Source: Ephydatia muelleri
Taxonomy: Eukaryota; Porifera; Demospongiae; Spongillida; Spongillidae
Assembly (NCBI GenBank): GCA_013339895.1
Contig: JABACO010000001.1
Coordinates: forward strand, 6,288,888-6,352,887
Direction: 5' to 3'
Length of the DNA: 64,000 nucleotides
Part shown: positions 41,599-51,560 of the stretch, piece after piece
Layout of the letters: the number at the start of each line of letters is the position of its first letter
Numbering within the stretch: the first letter of the stretch is position 1
Made by a program: the position numbers and the translations under genes
Notes under the pieces: generated by a model
The model's database searches: none
Seen by the model: only the letters and a program-made list of their open reading frames with translations
What the model was told of the DNA's origin: nothing

Positions 41599-43745
41599 AT
41601 GGAGAGCGACATTGTGGATGACCTGAGCGACGATCTAATCCGCGACGTCTTTACGTACCTTTCCACAAACAAGTACCCAGAGGCATCCTCCTCTTCTCGG
41701 AAGAGAGTGATACGAAAAAAGGCGTTAAAGTTTTTTATTTCCACAAGTGGCGAGCTGATGTACAAGCAGAAGTTAAAAGGAAAGGTACGTATCAACGGTT
41801 AATGTATTTGGAGCTACGTGGGAAGCCTAGCATGACGTGGTGGTGCGGTTTGAAACCCACTTTTGAATAGCGTTTATTTTCCATAGGAGCCCACATTTCT
41901 TCGCTATGTTCAAAGTCCAGAGGAAAGGAGACTAATTCTGCTAGCCTGTCACGTTCATCCAACTTCAGGCCACATGGGAAGAACTAGGACGTTACATAGG
42001 ATAAAGGAACGTGTCATGTGGCATGGAATGGTGAAAGATTGCACTGAAATGGTAGGTTACAGTTCAATAATTACATTACACTGCCAGAGGAGCAACCTCA
42101 ATTTGTGACTGCGACTAGTATAGTAGAGTACGCATTTTAAAAAGTAACCACACTAAAAATTGATTGTCCAACATACTTGCCTTAGATAATGCTTGACATC
42201 ACTCAAATGTTTAATCAGAAAATGAGGGAAAACTATCATAGTCAGCATTATAACCATATGGTCATATTTTATAGATACGAACATGTGACATTTGCCAGCG
42301 AATGAACAGAAAGCTCACTTGTGGCGTGCCTGAACTTCACCCAATTCCCGTGAAATCCCCATGGTACATGATAGGGATTGATTTCATTGGTCCTATTAGC
42401 CCACCTGGAGAAGATGGAAGTCAATATATTCTGACAATTAGTGACTATTTCACAAAGTGGGTCGAGGCCATTCCAACACCAGACAAAACAGCAACTACTG
42501 TTGCAAACTGCCTTTTTAAGGTATATAGCATGTATGAACTAATGATTTATATGCTGCAATTCATTACACTTTAGTGTTTATATTGCTTAGCATAAGCATT
42601 GCCTAGATGTAGGTGCAGAATGTAGCAGCGGTGTATGCACGTATAGGTGTTAGATTCTGATCATTTTCTGTATTGAGTGATTCTATTCACTATGTGTGTA
42701 TGCATTTGTGTATGTATAAGTTTGGTGTTGCATAAGTGTGATACTGTATGCATGGCTATAATTATGTCACATTATGTATGGCCCTGATGATGTCACATGG
42801 GTCCATCAGGTTCTACCACATCTTCTCCTATTCTGTGAGAGAGTATATATTTATTACATTACAAAAGCTTGTGTTATTAAATGCTATTATTTAAAAATTC
42901 AGCAAATGTCTGCCATTTTGTGCTGTGCATACATAATCATGTATTCTTGTGCAGATCTTCATGAGAATGGGATTACCCAGAGTTATGCTCTCTGATAATG
43001 GTTCAGAGTTTTGCAATAAATTGAATGACAAGCTGGCTGAGATTCTAGGAGTGAAGAGGCGGCTTACAACACCATACCATCCTCAGGTAGGTATCTAAAG
43101 CTATACTACATGTCATCAAACCTTGATTAACATTATTCACAGGCAAATGGCCTTCAAAACCCAATTCTTCAGAAAACAAAAACCTTTGATGTGCAAAGAA
43201 ACCTAGACTTTGTACAATGCTTAAATATCAAAGACAACCACTGGATAACAGTATCTGCTGCTTCAAGCATTCCAGACACCATAAATGTATATGATAGCTT
43301 GAATGGTACATTAACTGAACCTTTGAAACAAATTATTGCAGATTTAATGCATTCTGCGGGAAAGCAAATCACAGTACAGTATGTGAGTGTTCAGTACCAG
43401 AAGGGCTCGCAGGACTGTGGCTTATTTGCAATAGCCTTTGCCTGTGAAATTTGTTTTGGCAAAGATCCTTCATCCGTTACGTTTGTCCAATCCACAATGA
43501 GACAGCACTTAATAGAGGGACTAGAGCAAGGAAATATTTTGCCATTTCCATCAGCTGTAAGACGACAAAGGTCACAGATGGTGCGTCAAGAGGTGTTTAG
43601 AATATTCTGCTCTTGCAGGATGCCTAATGATGGTAGAAAAATGATTCAATGTTCAAAGTGCAGAGAGTGGTATCATTTGAACTGCGTCCGAGTCAGCAGG
43701 AAATTTTTGAGACACACTGTGCCGTGGTTCTGTGGTTGTAAATAA
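41599..43745 (+). CDS. Ginger transposase: integrase core fused to Ulp1-like protease and PHD finger
   Basis: Five exons, all joined in phase 0: 41599-41784, 41887-42051, 42275-42520, 42955-43086 and 43143-43745. Exon 1 (MESDIVDDLSDDL) is an acidic-to-basic leader. Exon 2 holds the integrase zinc-binding segment (CHVHPTSGHMGRTRTL). Exon 3 carries TCDICQ and the first catalytic Asp in IGIDFIGPISPP. Exon 4 has the second Asp in LSDNGSEF and ends TPYHPQ. Exon 5 begins ANGLQNPILQ and passes directly into an Ulp1/C48-type cysteine protease: DNHW (His), NVYDS (Asp), GSQDCGLFAIAFAC (Cys). It ends with a PHD-type finger, CSCRMP...CSKCREWYHLNC...CGC. The integrase Glu expected after NGL is absent, so this copy cannot transpose itself. 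Confidence 0.75.
43143..43745 (+). CDS. Ulp1-like protease plus PHD finger exon
   Basis: 201 codons including the stop, intact. All Ulp1 catalytic residues are visible (His in NHW, Asp in YDS, Gln upstream of SQDCG, Cys). PHD/RING-like cysteines occupy the last ~50 residues. The Ulp1 fold cleaves SUMO or ubiquitin-like modifiers; here it would act on the transposon's own complex or on host SUMO, which is inference. Confidence 0.7.
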   Translation, partial: ANGLQNPILQKTKTFDVQRNLDFVQCLNIKDNHWITVSAASSIPDTINVYDSLNGTLTEPLKQIIADLMHSAGKQITVQYVSVQYQKGSQDCGLFAIAFACEICFGKDPSSVTFVQSTMRQHLIEGLEQGNILPFPSAVRRQRSQMVRQEVFRIFCSCRMPNDGRKMIQCSKCREWYHLNCVRVSRKFLRHTVPWFCGCK

Positions 43746-43904
43746 GCTGATCAGTTTAGTACTCAACGTTATCTATTGTACTCTGGTTTTATATTATACT
43801 CTGGTTTCATATTCTGTTATTACTCTGGTTTGGTGTGAAGAATGTATTCAATTACTTGCATGTACTTACATTGACCAAGACAGACCCCATTATTTCCGGT
43901 AAAA

Positions 43905-44068
43905 CTCACGGCTGGAAATTTTGGTCCATACATATATACGCCAGTTAACGGACCAATATTTCCAACACGGACCATTATTTCCGGTAATATCGGTCCGGCC
44001 GGACCAAGATTCGTTGGAAATTTTGGTCCGCCCGGACCCAAATTTTCAGGACCAAAATTCCGGTGACA
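43905..44068. repeat. Ginger right inverted repeat region
   Basis: Contains repeated blocks of the form GGTCCG(N)CGGACC and AAATTTTGGTCC, ending CCGGTGACA. It mirrors 41430-41560 imperfectly. Confidence 0.75.
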
Positions 44069-44367
44069 GGATCCTCTGCACTTAATTCATGAGAAGAAAC
44101 CTCAGAAGTCGGCACGTCATGCAAAGTGGCGTTGTCGTCGATGCCAAGAGCGGCGTGTGAATTTTCTAATGGCGATTCCGCTAAAGTTAAGGACCTGTTT
44201 GCACAGCGATTGTGCTTCATCGGAAGGCAGCAGGAACACGCACGTTTCGACTTCACACATACACATGACTTACACCTGGCGTTGACTCCATTGCATGAAC
44301 AGCACCTTTTCTTGTTCTTGGCAGGTCCTGACGAAGAGCGTTCTAACCCCCCACTACAGGCAGCCAT
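44069..44367 (-). CDS. N-terminal piece of retrotransposon copy M
   Basis: ATG at 44365-44367 (MAACSGGLERSSSGP). The Cys-rich CCSCNGVNARCKSCVCVKSK follows, then RACSCCLPMKHNRC and an acidic Ser-rich linker ending AEDP at the Ginger insertion. It gives the most plausible natural start for the family protein. Confidence 0.7.
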
Positions 44368-44400
44368 CGTATTTTATAGTTTTCATTATAAATAAATAAA

Positions 44401-44455
44401 TAATAATAATAGTTATTATTACATAAATACCAATAAAAATACACAAAAACAGTTA
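44401..44455. repeat. AT-rich TAA/AATA tract between copies M and N
   Basis: AATAAATAAATAATAATAATAG followed by further AT-rich sequence. It is the tail of copy N and 5' junction of copy M, both on the minus strand. Confidence 0.7.
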
Positions 44456-44458
44456 TGA

Positions 44459-44914
44459 CTAGATGCATCTGGTGAGGATGGCAGTGGCATTGGCTCTCAC
44501 CAGATGTAAGTTTAGCCTGCTGTAAAGTTCAAATGTAACAGCTGACTTCAGTCTGCAGGTGTGAGTGGCAAGTCGTGAAGCCAGCTGGGAAAAGGCTTCC
44601 ATGGCCTCCTTTCCCCATGCTCCATAGGTCTCTGCTACTAGGGGAACACACAACCATCCCAGCTCATTACACTTGGCATCATTGGCCATGTGCTTTCTTG
44701 TTTCAGTGGCTTGAGCAGCTGAACCTGCTGCAACTCCCGCTTCCAATAAGATGAGTGTATTAAGCGGAGAGGTCACAGATATGTCAAAGGCAGCTGTCTT
44801 GCCAGTAGCCCAGTTGGTTAGCAGGACGAGTGTGGCTATGGTCAGCAGTGTGGTCATTGCCAGCTTCCACCTGGACACCAAGGTGAGCCCGATGACATAT
44901 TTCAGCCAGTGCAT
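44459..44914 (-). pseudogene. Endonuclease segment of copy N
   Basis: LTNWATGKTAAFDISVTSPL, ETRKHMANDAKCNELGWLCV, and FELYSRLNLHLVRANATAIL to the stop at 44459. The preceding RPAN, in place of RPADV, sits in the other frame near 44820. Confidence 0.7.
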
Positions 44915-46061
44915 CTCGCAGAGTGTTGTGACGTGTCACCACATCACCCCCACGCTTACAGGTGATGGCATGATGTCCAAGGGGGTCCAGGGCAATGCCA
45001 GGGCACAGTGCACACTGGGATCCTAGAGATGTGTCTAGGCCAAGCCACCACTTTATAGCAATTTGATGCACAGGTGGATCAAGGTGTAGACCCAATCCTT
45101 GAGATGGAACTACTGACAGCCAAGAAGAAGCATGGGCAGATGAAACAGAAAGCAATCGTGCTCTGTCAGCAATGAATGAATTTTCTAGCATCAAATTGAA
45201 CATATGGGTGTCCAACATGCTGGAAAGCTTATGTTGCTGTACTGAAGGAGCTGAGAGAATAGCGTCGATCTGCAGTGCCATATCTGGTGGAACATTTGGA
45301 TTAAAATATGCAACTGCAGAACAGAGATGATCGTTGGTCTTGGATCCAAACCCAGAAGAGCAAACAGAGGCTATATAAGCTGCTGGTGCATGATGGTGTA
45401 GTGAGCGGAGACCCAAACCTCCTTTACTAAGGCCTAATATGGACTGCTTCCAAGCAACATCTGAAGTATCAACTGCAATGCAGGAGGAGAAGCATCTGCG
45501 AACATCCTGATCATACAGCTGGAGAGCTGCATGTGATAGCAAAGGGGGTGTGGTACGTGCAAGATGGACAAGTCGACAGAAGCCACCACACATATGGAGC
45601 AAGGTAAGGGTAACCTGGGGATCAATTAAGCCCACATCGTCAAGCCTGGAGAGCAGGCTTTGGGCTTCCAACCGCTTTTGAGCAATGTAGTGATGGCAAA
45701 ACTCAGCATCTCCTAAGGGAGAACCCAGAATGTCTAAGTTAGGAGTGTGAGACTTTTTGATGGCAGCCGGAAAGAGGTCCAGCGAGCTGTGGCTAAACAC
45801 CTCACACTTATGGATGTTAACATGAAGGCCAAGTGATGGACCTAGCTCTTGAAGCATGGCCAATATGTTGTACACAGAGGACCCTGGACCTGCCAGAGCA
45901 CCGTCATCCAAGTACCAGGCATGATAATTGAGACTGCAATCACCTCTGCTTGAGATTTCTGACACAAGAATATTTAATACCAGAGAGAACAGCAAAGGAC
46001 CTAGGGGGTCACCCTGCTGAACACCCAAAGGATGCCAGAGAATGGGTGCTGGCTGTAACAC
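44784..46061 (-). pseudogene. RT C-terminal half and CCHC region of copy N
   Basis: LWHPLGVQQGDPLGPLLFSL, WYLDDGALAG, LGLSKGGLGLRSL, CALCPGIALDPLGHHAITC and the entry to the endonuclease. Compared with copy J it lacks the ~7 residues between HPLG and VQQG. Confidence 0.75.
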
Positions 46062-47827
46062 CAGCTAGCCCAAGGGAGCAACTCTGGAAAGTGCTTACCA
46101 CACTCATTCAAGACTGCCTGGCGAGACACCATATTAAAGGCATTTTTAAGGTCCACCTTCAGGACAACAAAGTCATTCTCAATCCAATGTTGCTCAATGC
46201 AATCCCTTAATCCATGGATCATTTGTTCTGCCCCAAGGGGGCACGCAACACCAAACTGAAAAGGGTGGAAAAATTGTTGAGCCCTTACCTTAACTGCAGC
46301 ACAGAGGCATTTTCCAACCAACCGGCATAGGGCTTCTCCCACAGCAATGGGCCAGACATCAAAAGGGCACCCAGGTTTGTATTTATTTAAAGCTGTAAGA
46401 TTGCCTCCTGCCAAATAAGCAGTTATTTCAATTGGTGCCTTACCTGCGGCCAAAAGATTGATTACTGCCCTAAGTAAGTGCAAAATTGGGGTCTGTAAAG
46501 GCACTTCTGCTGCATCTATAAGATGCTGTATACGAAGCCCAGAAGGCCCAGCAGCAGTTAGCTTGGGGAATGATCTCAAAATTGCCATGAGGTTGATCTC
46601 AGCTGGTACCAAGGTCGATGAGTCAGTTGGGGATGGAGTTTTAGGACACTCACCTTTGGGATGTTTAGCTTCTAATAGTCTCCAGGTCTCAGCATTGTTA
46701 GGTGCAAGACCAGATGATACCAGAGTCTGGCAAGCTTTGCTGTACAAACCATCCTGAGCAAGAGAAATTGCTGATAAAATTTGCTGTTTTGGAGAGATGG
46801 TCTTGGTGCGATGGTGATTAGTGGTGCTAGAGACCCGTGACAATGCCATGTTCCAAAGCTCATTGAATTGGTTTTGCATCCAAAGGTCACAAAGGAACTC
46901 AATTGGAACAGGCTTGTTGTGACGACCTCTGCATTGGCAGCTTGGTAACACACACTTGGGAAGCATCATAAGCTTCAACCAAGATGTCACTGAATTGTCT
47001 GAAATAATTTCCTTTAGAACAGAACTGAGCACTTTAGCAAAACCCAACCTCGCTCTCTTTGGAATAAAACGAATTGTGGGACTCTTTAAAGAACAGATGT
47101 CATCAAGGGGGGGCAGGAGGTGGAGGTTGTTACCTAGTTCTGGAGGGATAACAGCATTGGGCTGAGCCAAGAGGTCAGATGTTGAAGACACCTCATGACC
47201 TAGGGACAGTGCATAACACTTCAGTTGATGGGATGCCCACCTGGAAACAAAGCTGGAACAGTGGCTGCAAATACACATGTTGTGCTCCTTTAGCCAGGTA
47301 GTGGGAACTTCACCTTGATAAACTCCTCTCAAATGGCCAGTCATATGATGACGCCACATTGAAGGAGCAATCGTTTCCTTGCAGCCAACAACAACACATG
47401 ACTTACGATGTAAAGAATCAAGACTGCTGGTGGTGTTGTGTCCAGTCTCATCAGTGTTCAAAGGCTTGCTGTTAAGAGGGCCATGTGAATCAACAGACTG
47501 GGTAGAAATGGTAATATCAATTGGCAATGGATTAGATGGAAAATCGATCCGTGGTTGTAATGACTGCTGTGAACGTAGTGAATCTGTTTGGGGTGACTGC
47601 TGCAAAGGAATTAGTGAATTCACTTGTGGTTGACATGGTGCTGGAGAATTAAACGCTAAAAGTCTTGAATCTGATTCTGAATTCGAATTGGCACAGCAGC
47701 TGCTCTTCATGGGAAGGCAGCTGTAACAAGCACGCTTTAACTTACAGCAAACGCAAGACTTGCAACGAGCGTTATTCCCGTTACAAGGGCAGCACTTTGC
47801 TATTATTATTATTATTATTATGTTCAT
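46001..47827 (-). CDS. N-terminal region to RT motif A of copy N
   Basis: 608 codons in one frame. MN plus seven Ile (from the ATA repeat) leads directly into AKCCPCNGNNARCKSCVCC. A Ser/Pro linker follows, then C2H2 finger RKSCVVVGCKETIAPSMWRH and CSHCSSFVSRWASHQLKC. Next come AAGPSGLRIQHLI and motif A LKVDLKNAFNMVSRQ. It shows that the Cys-rich region and fingers belong to one protein. The frame ends shortly after motif A because of the deletion near 46040. Confidence 0.75.
   Translation of the reverse strand: MNIIIIIIIAKCCPCNGNNARCKSCVCCKLKRACYSCLPMKSSCCANSNSESDSRLLAFNSPAPCQPQVNSLIPLQQSPQTDSLRSQQSLQPRIDFPSNPLPIDITISTQSVDSHGPLNSKPLNTDETGHNTTSSLDSLHRKSCVVVGCKETIAPSMWRHHMTGHLRGVYQGEVPTTWLKEHNMCICSHCSSFVSRWASHQLKCYALSLGHEVSSTSDLLAQPNAVIPPELGNNLHLLPPLDDICSLKSPTIRFIPKRARLGFAKVLSSVLKEIISDNSVTSWLKLMMLPKCVLPSCQCRGRHNKPVPIEFLCDLWMQNQFNELWNMALSRVSSTTNHHRTKTISPKQQILSAISLAQDGLYSKACQTLVSSGLAPNNAETWRLLEAKHPKGECPKTPSPTDSSTLVPAEINLMAILRSFPKLTAAGPSGLRIQHLIDAAEVPLQTPILHLLRAVINLLAAGKAPIEITAYLAGGNLTALNKYKPGCPFDVWPIAVGEALCRLVGKCLCAAVKVRAQQFFHPFQFGVACPLGAEQMIHGLRDCIEQHWIENDFVVLKVDLKNAFNMVSRQAVLNECGKHFPELLPWASWCYSQHPFSGILWVFSRVTP
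47802..47821. repeat. (ATT)n microsatellite at the edge of the retrotransposon nest
   Basis: Seven ATT units read as Ile codons by copy N. The nest ends here. Confidence 0.85.
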
Positions 47828-50196
47828 GCGTCTAGGTGTATCATATCACTATTACAAAATATCAACTTGTTTAATCTATTTGGGAAACATTTCATTCCTT
47901 TTTTGCCATCCGGATTTTCAAAAGAGTATAATTCAGTCTTCATCTTCACAGCGCGTGAACATTTAATTCAATGGTTGCCATGGTAACTCATAACTGAAAG
48001 AAGATTACAATTGTATGTTATAACACTTATTAAAAACAATACACTGTAATTCTGGAAGAAATGTACACAGTATATTAATAAAGTGACGTACTTTTCAGTT
48101 GAAAACAATGTGCAGGTGAATGGTCTTAACTCACCTGAGTAGAAATGAATGGATGTACTACAATGACACTAGTGTTAGTGTGGAACCATCATCTGAAATT
48201 ACTTGCTGAGGTTATTTCTTACTTACGCAATGCATGGCTTTCAACACATGAAAATGGTTTTCAAAGTATGAAATTGCAGAAGAACTTTTGTCTAGCAATC
48301 TACAGCTTCAGGTAAGTGCTTATCTGCACAATCATTTCCTACACCTACATCAGGTTGTGCGCCCACAAGCTCACCTCATTCAATGCATAGATTCTTTGAA
48401 CTACATCAGTAAAGAAGATATTGATGATGCAGTAAATTGGAATTGGTAAATAAGATTAATTTATAGAATGTCTTCGAGGATCCAGAACCAAATGGAGATG
48501 TGGAACAGGATTTGATGATGGAGCTGGACTACCGGACCTTACATGAAAATGTTGAGATGTGTGTGTGTATGTATGTGTGTGTGTATGTGTGTGTATGTGT
48601 GTGTGTATAAATGTGTGTTTGTGTGTTTATATCGATACTGTTATCTTTCTTTATGAAGTATGTATCCGTTGTATTTAACTGCTCTTGTGCATAGTTGTAC
48701 AGTACATAGTGAATAAAATATATAGTTTTGTTTGGATTTCCATCATATATAGGAGTAAAGCATTATGCTTCTTCCAGGTTATATTATTGCAGTAAATCAC
48801 ACCATAGAAAAAACACTGTCTTCCAAGGATTCTGAAGTATATTTAACTACAATAGGAATTCATTAAATGTATGTATGCAGAACAGCATGACGTTGCATTA
48901 TTTCTTTAAGGTAACCATTTTCCTGCAGATTATCACAGATGCGGACCTTTAAATTGTGGCGGCAAGAAGCAAAACATTACGCTACCTCAGCCACACGCTG
49001 CCTGCAACAATAGAGCGGCATAATTTTATACTCATTCATAATTTTATGAATACTGAATAGTTTGCGACACCAAGTGTCATGAAAACATTAGCCGTAAGGT
49101 TACATGGTAATCTAATAAGTGTTGCTGAGACACGACTGTTTCCAATAGTTCACCTAGCGGTTAAAATGAAACATATGGCACTACATTTACGTAGCAACGG
49201 CACAGCCAAGTGCCAAGCGGGTATTAATTTCATTAATTCTGCATGATCTTACAGTACCACTGAAACATGAAAATTGAATCAATGAACACCAAGCTCAATA
49301 ATGAGCATAATGGAGTATCGAGAGTAGTAACTGCGCACGTGCTATAGGTGAGCAAAATTATGACAAGCGGTTGGAGCGCACCAGTGGATAAAATTACAAA
49401 TGGACACATGATAATGAGATAAGAATGCATTGAAAGTGAATGACGTAAATTTGTAGTTGGAGATCCTGCTTTCTGAGCAGGAAAGATCGATGGCCTCACT
49501 GAACATGTTTGTTGGCCAGTGATAGGAGGAACTCAAGCCTCTGATGCACGTGATGGTGGGTCTGTGATAGGAGGACCTCGAGCCTCTGATGCACTTTATT
49601 GCAGATCGCAAGTGGCATTTGATTTTTCGAGCGATCTGCAGTTTTCCTTAACAAGTTGTTCATCACACTATGTCAGTTGGTTGTCCAAGCGCATAGATTT
49701 CTTATTACCAGGCATTATGACTCCTGTATTTATGGATGTTTGGTTGGAGTATAGTTACCACTTGTATTGTTTTTAAGCAATAACATATTCAGGCAGCATG
49801 CAGAAGTATGCAGAATTTGTCGCAATGCTGTGCAGGGTTTGTGGCATGAACTGCTCTCATCAACGAGGAGTACTGCACCAACATATCAGTGTGCAGATTA
49901 ACACATGCACTGTCATTTCTATTCCAGCCGACACATAGTTAGTAATGAAGGCAGAAATGAACATACCTTGGAATAAAATTCAAAGACGTCACACTAAGCT
50001 ATTGCATGAATTTAAATGGAGCATTAATTTAAAAGGTGGCTAAAGATGTGGAATATTGAAATGGCAAGTGAAAGCACGCTCAAAATGGCAAATGAGTTAA
50101 TTGGTTGCAACATAAATTCTGAAGTGATACCTTTATCATTTGAGCATAAATGTGGTGGTGAAGTAATAAAGCCCTAGGGTCTATGTTCCTATTTTG
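47828..50196. other. Unassigned stretch, possible short exons
   Basis: No recognised gene. Two plus-strand blocks have splice-like edges: 48353-48445 (after CATCAG, encoding VVRPQAHLIQCIDSLNYISK with donor gtaaat) and 48475 onward (after TTATAG, encoding NVFEDPEPNGDVEQDL). They do not join cleanly in phase, so they are only suggestive. GT repeats occur at 48561-48625, and a 40-bp direct repeat (TGATAGGAGGA...GCCTCTGATGCAC) at 49518-49590. Confidence 0.3.
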
Positions 50197-50811
50197 CTCT
50201 AAATGAATAATATGACATTGCAAGTTGGGTGCTGGTTCAATAAAATATTTTACGTAACTGATCAATTTCCACATCAGTTACTTTTTTCAAAGTTTTAAAT
50301 AAAACGATATTCTTCAGCACTTTATTCAAAACGACAGTTGATGGATGATGCACATGAATTAAATGACTATATTCAGTAGCTAGAACAGGTTCTAACTTAT
50401 CAACTACCTCTGATTGAAGACAATGCCGCCAAAAGTGCCATTTCTATTTTGGTTAATGAAGTTTCAGGCAGGTTGAACTATTTGTTTTATAAGTATATAT
50501 ACTTATGCACTGATGAAAGTTTTTGACTTGCCAAATAGTTCAACATGCCTTTCTATTCTGAAACTTCTTTAACCAAAATAGAAATGGCAATGTCATCAGA
50601 CAGAGCGAGTTGATGAGTTACATCTTGTTCAGCATCTGAATTTAATTCATGTAATTCATCCATCAACTGTCTTTTTGAATAGAGCTAGTGTATCATTTTA
50701 TTAAAAACAGTGAAGAAACACAACAAATATGGAAATTATCGAGTTAGGTAAGATAATTGTTTGAACCAGCATCCAACTTGCAAGGTCATATTATCATTCA
50801 TGTTTTTAGAG
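50197..50811. mobile_element. Foldback element with ~280-bp arms
   Basis: CTCTAAATGAATAATATGAC... at the left is matched in inverted form by ...GTCATATTATCATTCATG...TAGAG at the right. The inner parts (50420-50485 and 50535-50600, CCATTTCTATTTTGGTTAA and its complement) pair well around a loop near 50490-50530. There is no coding capacity. Confidence 0.65.
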
Positions 50812-51114
50812 CTAAGTATCATAGCATTAATGCATTTGTATCGGAGTAATTTTCCAACTTCCAAAGTACTACCAAATTGCATTCCTGGATTTGAATGTTG
50901 TCCCATGGTTACGACAATGGCATATTGGTTTTGGCTTTTTTGGAGAATAAGGCATTGAAAATATACATCACTACTTCAATAACCTTATTCGAACATAAAG
51001 TGGTGTGCATGATCCAGTGCAAACTAGGGATTGTAGGGTCAACGTTTGTGATAGTGCTCTAGTTTTATTTGAAGTACAGTGACAAGCATATTAGAATGTC
51101 ACCAAATTAATTGC
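50812..51114. other. Unassigned stretch
   Basis: I see no gene or repeat. Confidence 0.4.
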
Positions 51115-51560
51115 TTGATTTTGATTGATTGATTGATTTACAGGTACAAAAAGTACACTGAGGTAAATAATGGCATGTACATGCACTTATATATTCCCTG
51201 CTAAAAATGATACACTTTACAAAAACTTGATAAGTCAATTTTAGACAGGCGTGACTTGAAGGCATCGAGACTTGTGGCTTCAATAACATTTGATGGTAAT
51301 GAGTTCCACACTTTTATAACTCATTGCAAGAAAAAATTATGCCTTCAACTGTAGACTGACTAACTACCAACGTGTTTCAATTTAAGGGAGTGACCTCGTA
51401 GATTGTGGTAATTGAAGTCAATGAGAATAATATCTTCCAACCAGCTTATACACAATCTTGTAGCACTGCACAAGGTCACACAATACACCCTTCTGACATC
51501 TGTATTCCTGTGACCGAAGATTAATATTTTTTAGTCCTATAGAAATTTCACAGACGAGAA
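51115..51560 (-). mobile_element. CR1/L2-like LINE 3' fragment
   Basis: Minus strand, frameshifted: YHNLRGHSLKLKHVG, then WNSLPSNVIEATSLDAFKSR and L near 51245-51310, typical of the C-terminal end of CR1/L2-group LINE ORF2. It ends in (ATCA)n (TGATTGATTGATTGAT on the plus strand at 51118-51139), a simple-repeat tail. It is strongly 5'-truncated and of a different lineage from 21969-24650, whose tail is (ATT)n. Confidence 0.6.

Larger units (their letters stand above)
41430..44068 (+). mobile_element. Ginger DNA transposon with integrase, Ulp1 and PHD
   Basis: It starts TGTCACGG and ends CCGGTGACA, as expected of the TGTNR ends of Ginger elements, with a 4-bp duplication GGAT. The subterminal regions (41430-41560 and 43905-44068) are long imperfect inverted repeats made of many GGTCC/GGACC pairs. 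A five-exon plus-strand gene occupies the middle. It is inserted into the N-terminal linker of retrotransposon copy M. 2639 bp. Confidence 0.85.
36870..44400 (-). mobile_element. RLE retrotransposon, copy M, split by hAT and Ginger insertions
   Basis: Once the two insertions (37497-38828 and 41430-44068, each with one TSD copy) are discounted, the copy is about 3.5 kb and essentially full length. It runs from an ATG at 44365-44367 just after an ATT/AATA-rich tract to a stop at 36870 beside (ATT)n. The N-terminal part near 44160-44330 has CCSCNGVNARCKSCVCVKSK. The reading frame is continuous across the Ginger site when one GGAT copy is removed. A single-base shift near 37250 interrupts the endonuclease region. 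It is therefore older than both DNA transposons. Confidence 0.8.
44459..47827 (-). mobile_element. RLE retrotransposon, copy N (nearly full length, frameshifted)
   Basis: It starts at (ATT)n 47802-47821 and ends beyond the stop at 44459. It consists of 46001-47827 (Cys-rich, fingers, first RT half), 44784-46061 (second RT half through CCHC) and 44459-44914 (endonuclease). Two frame breaks separate them: near 46040, with loss of about seven residues before VQQGDP, and near 44810-44850 in the endonuclease entry. Confidence 0.8.

Noticed and set aside
48353-48540. Two exon-like blocks (VVRPQAHLIQC... and NVFEDPEPNGD...) as a gene
   Set aside because: The phases do not join (the splice would create TGA), and no further exons or homology were seen; kept only as a note in the stretch entry.
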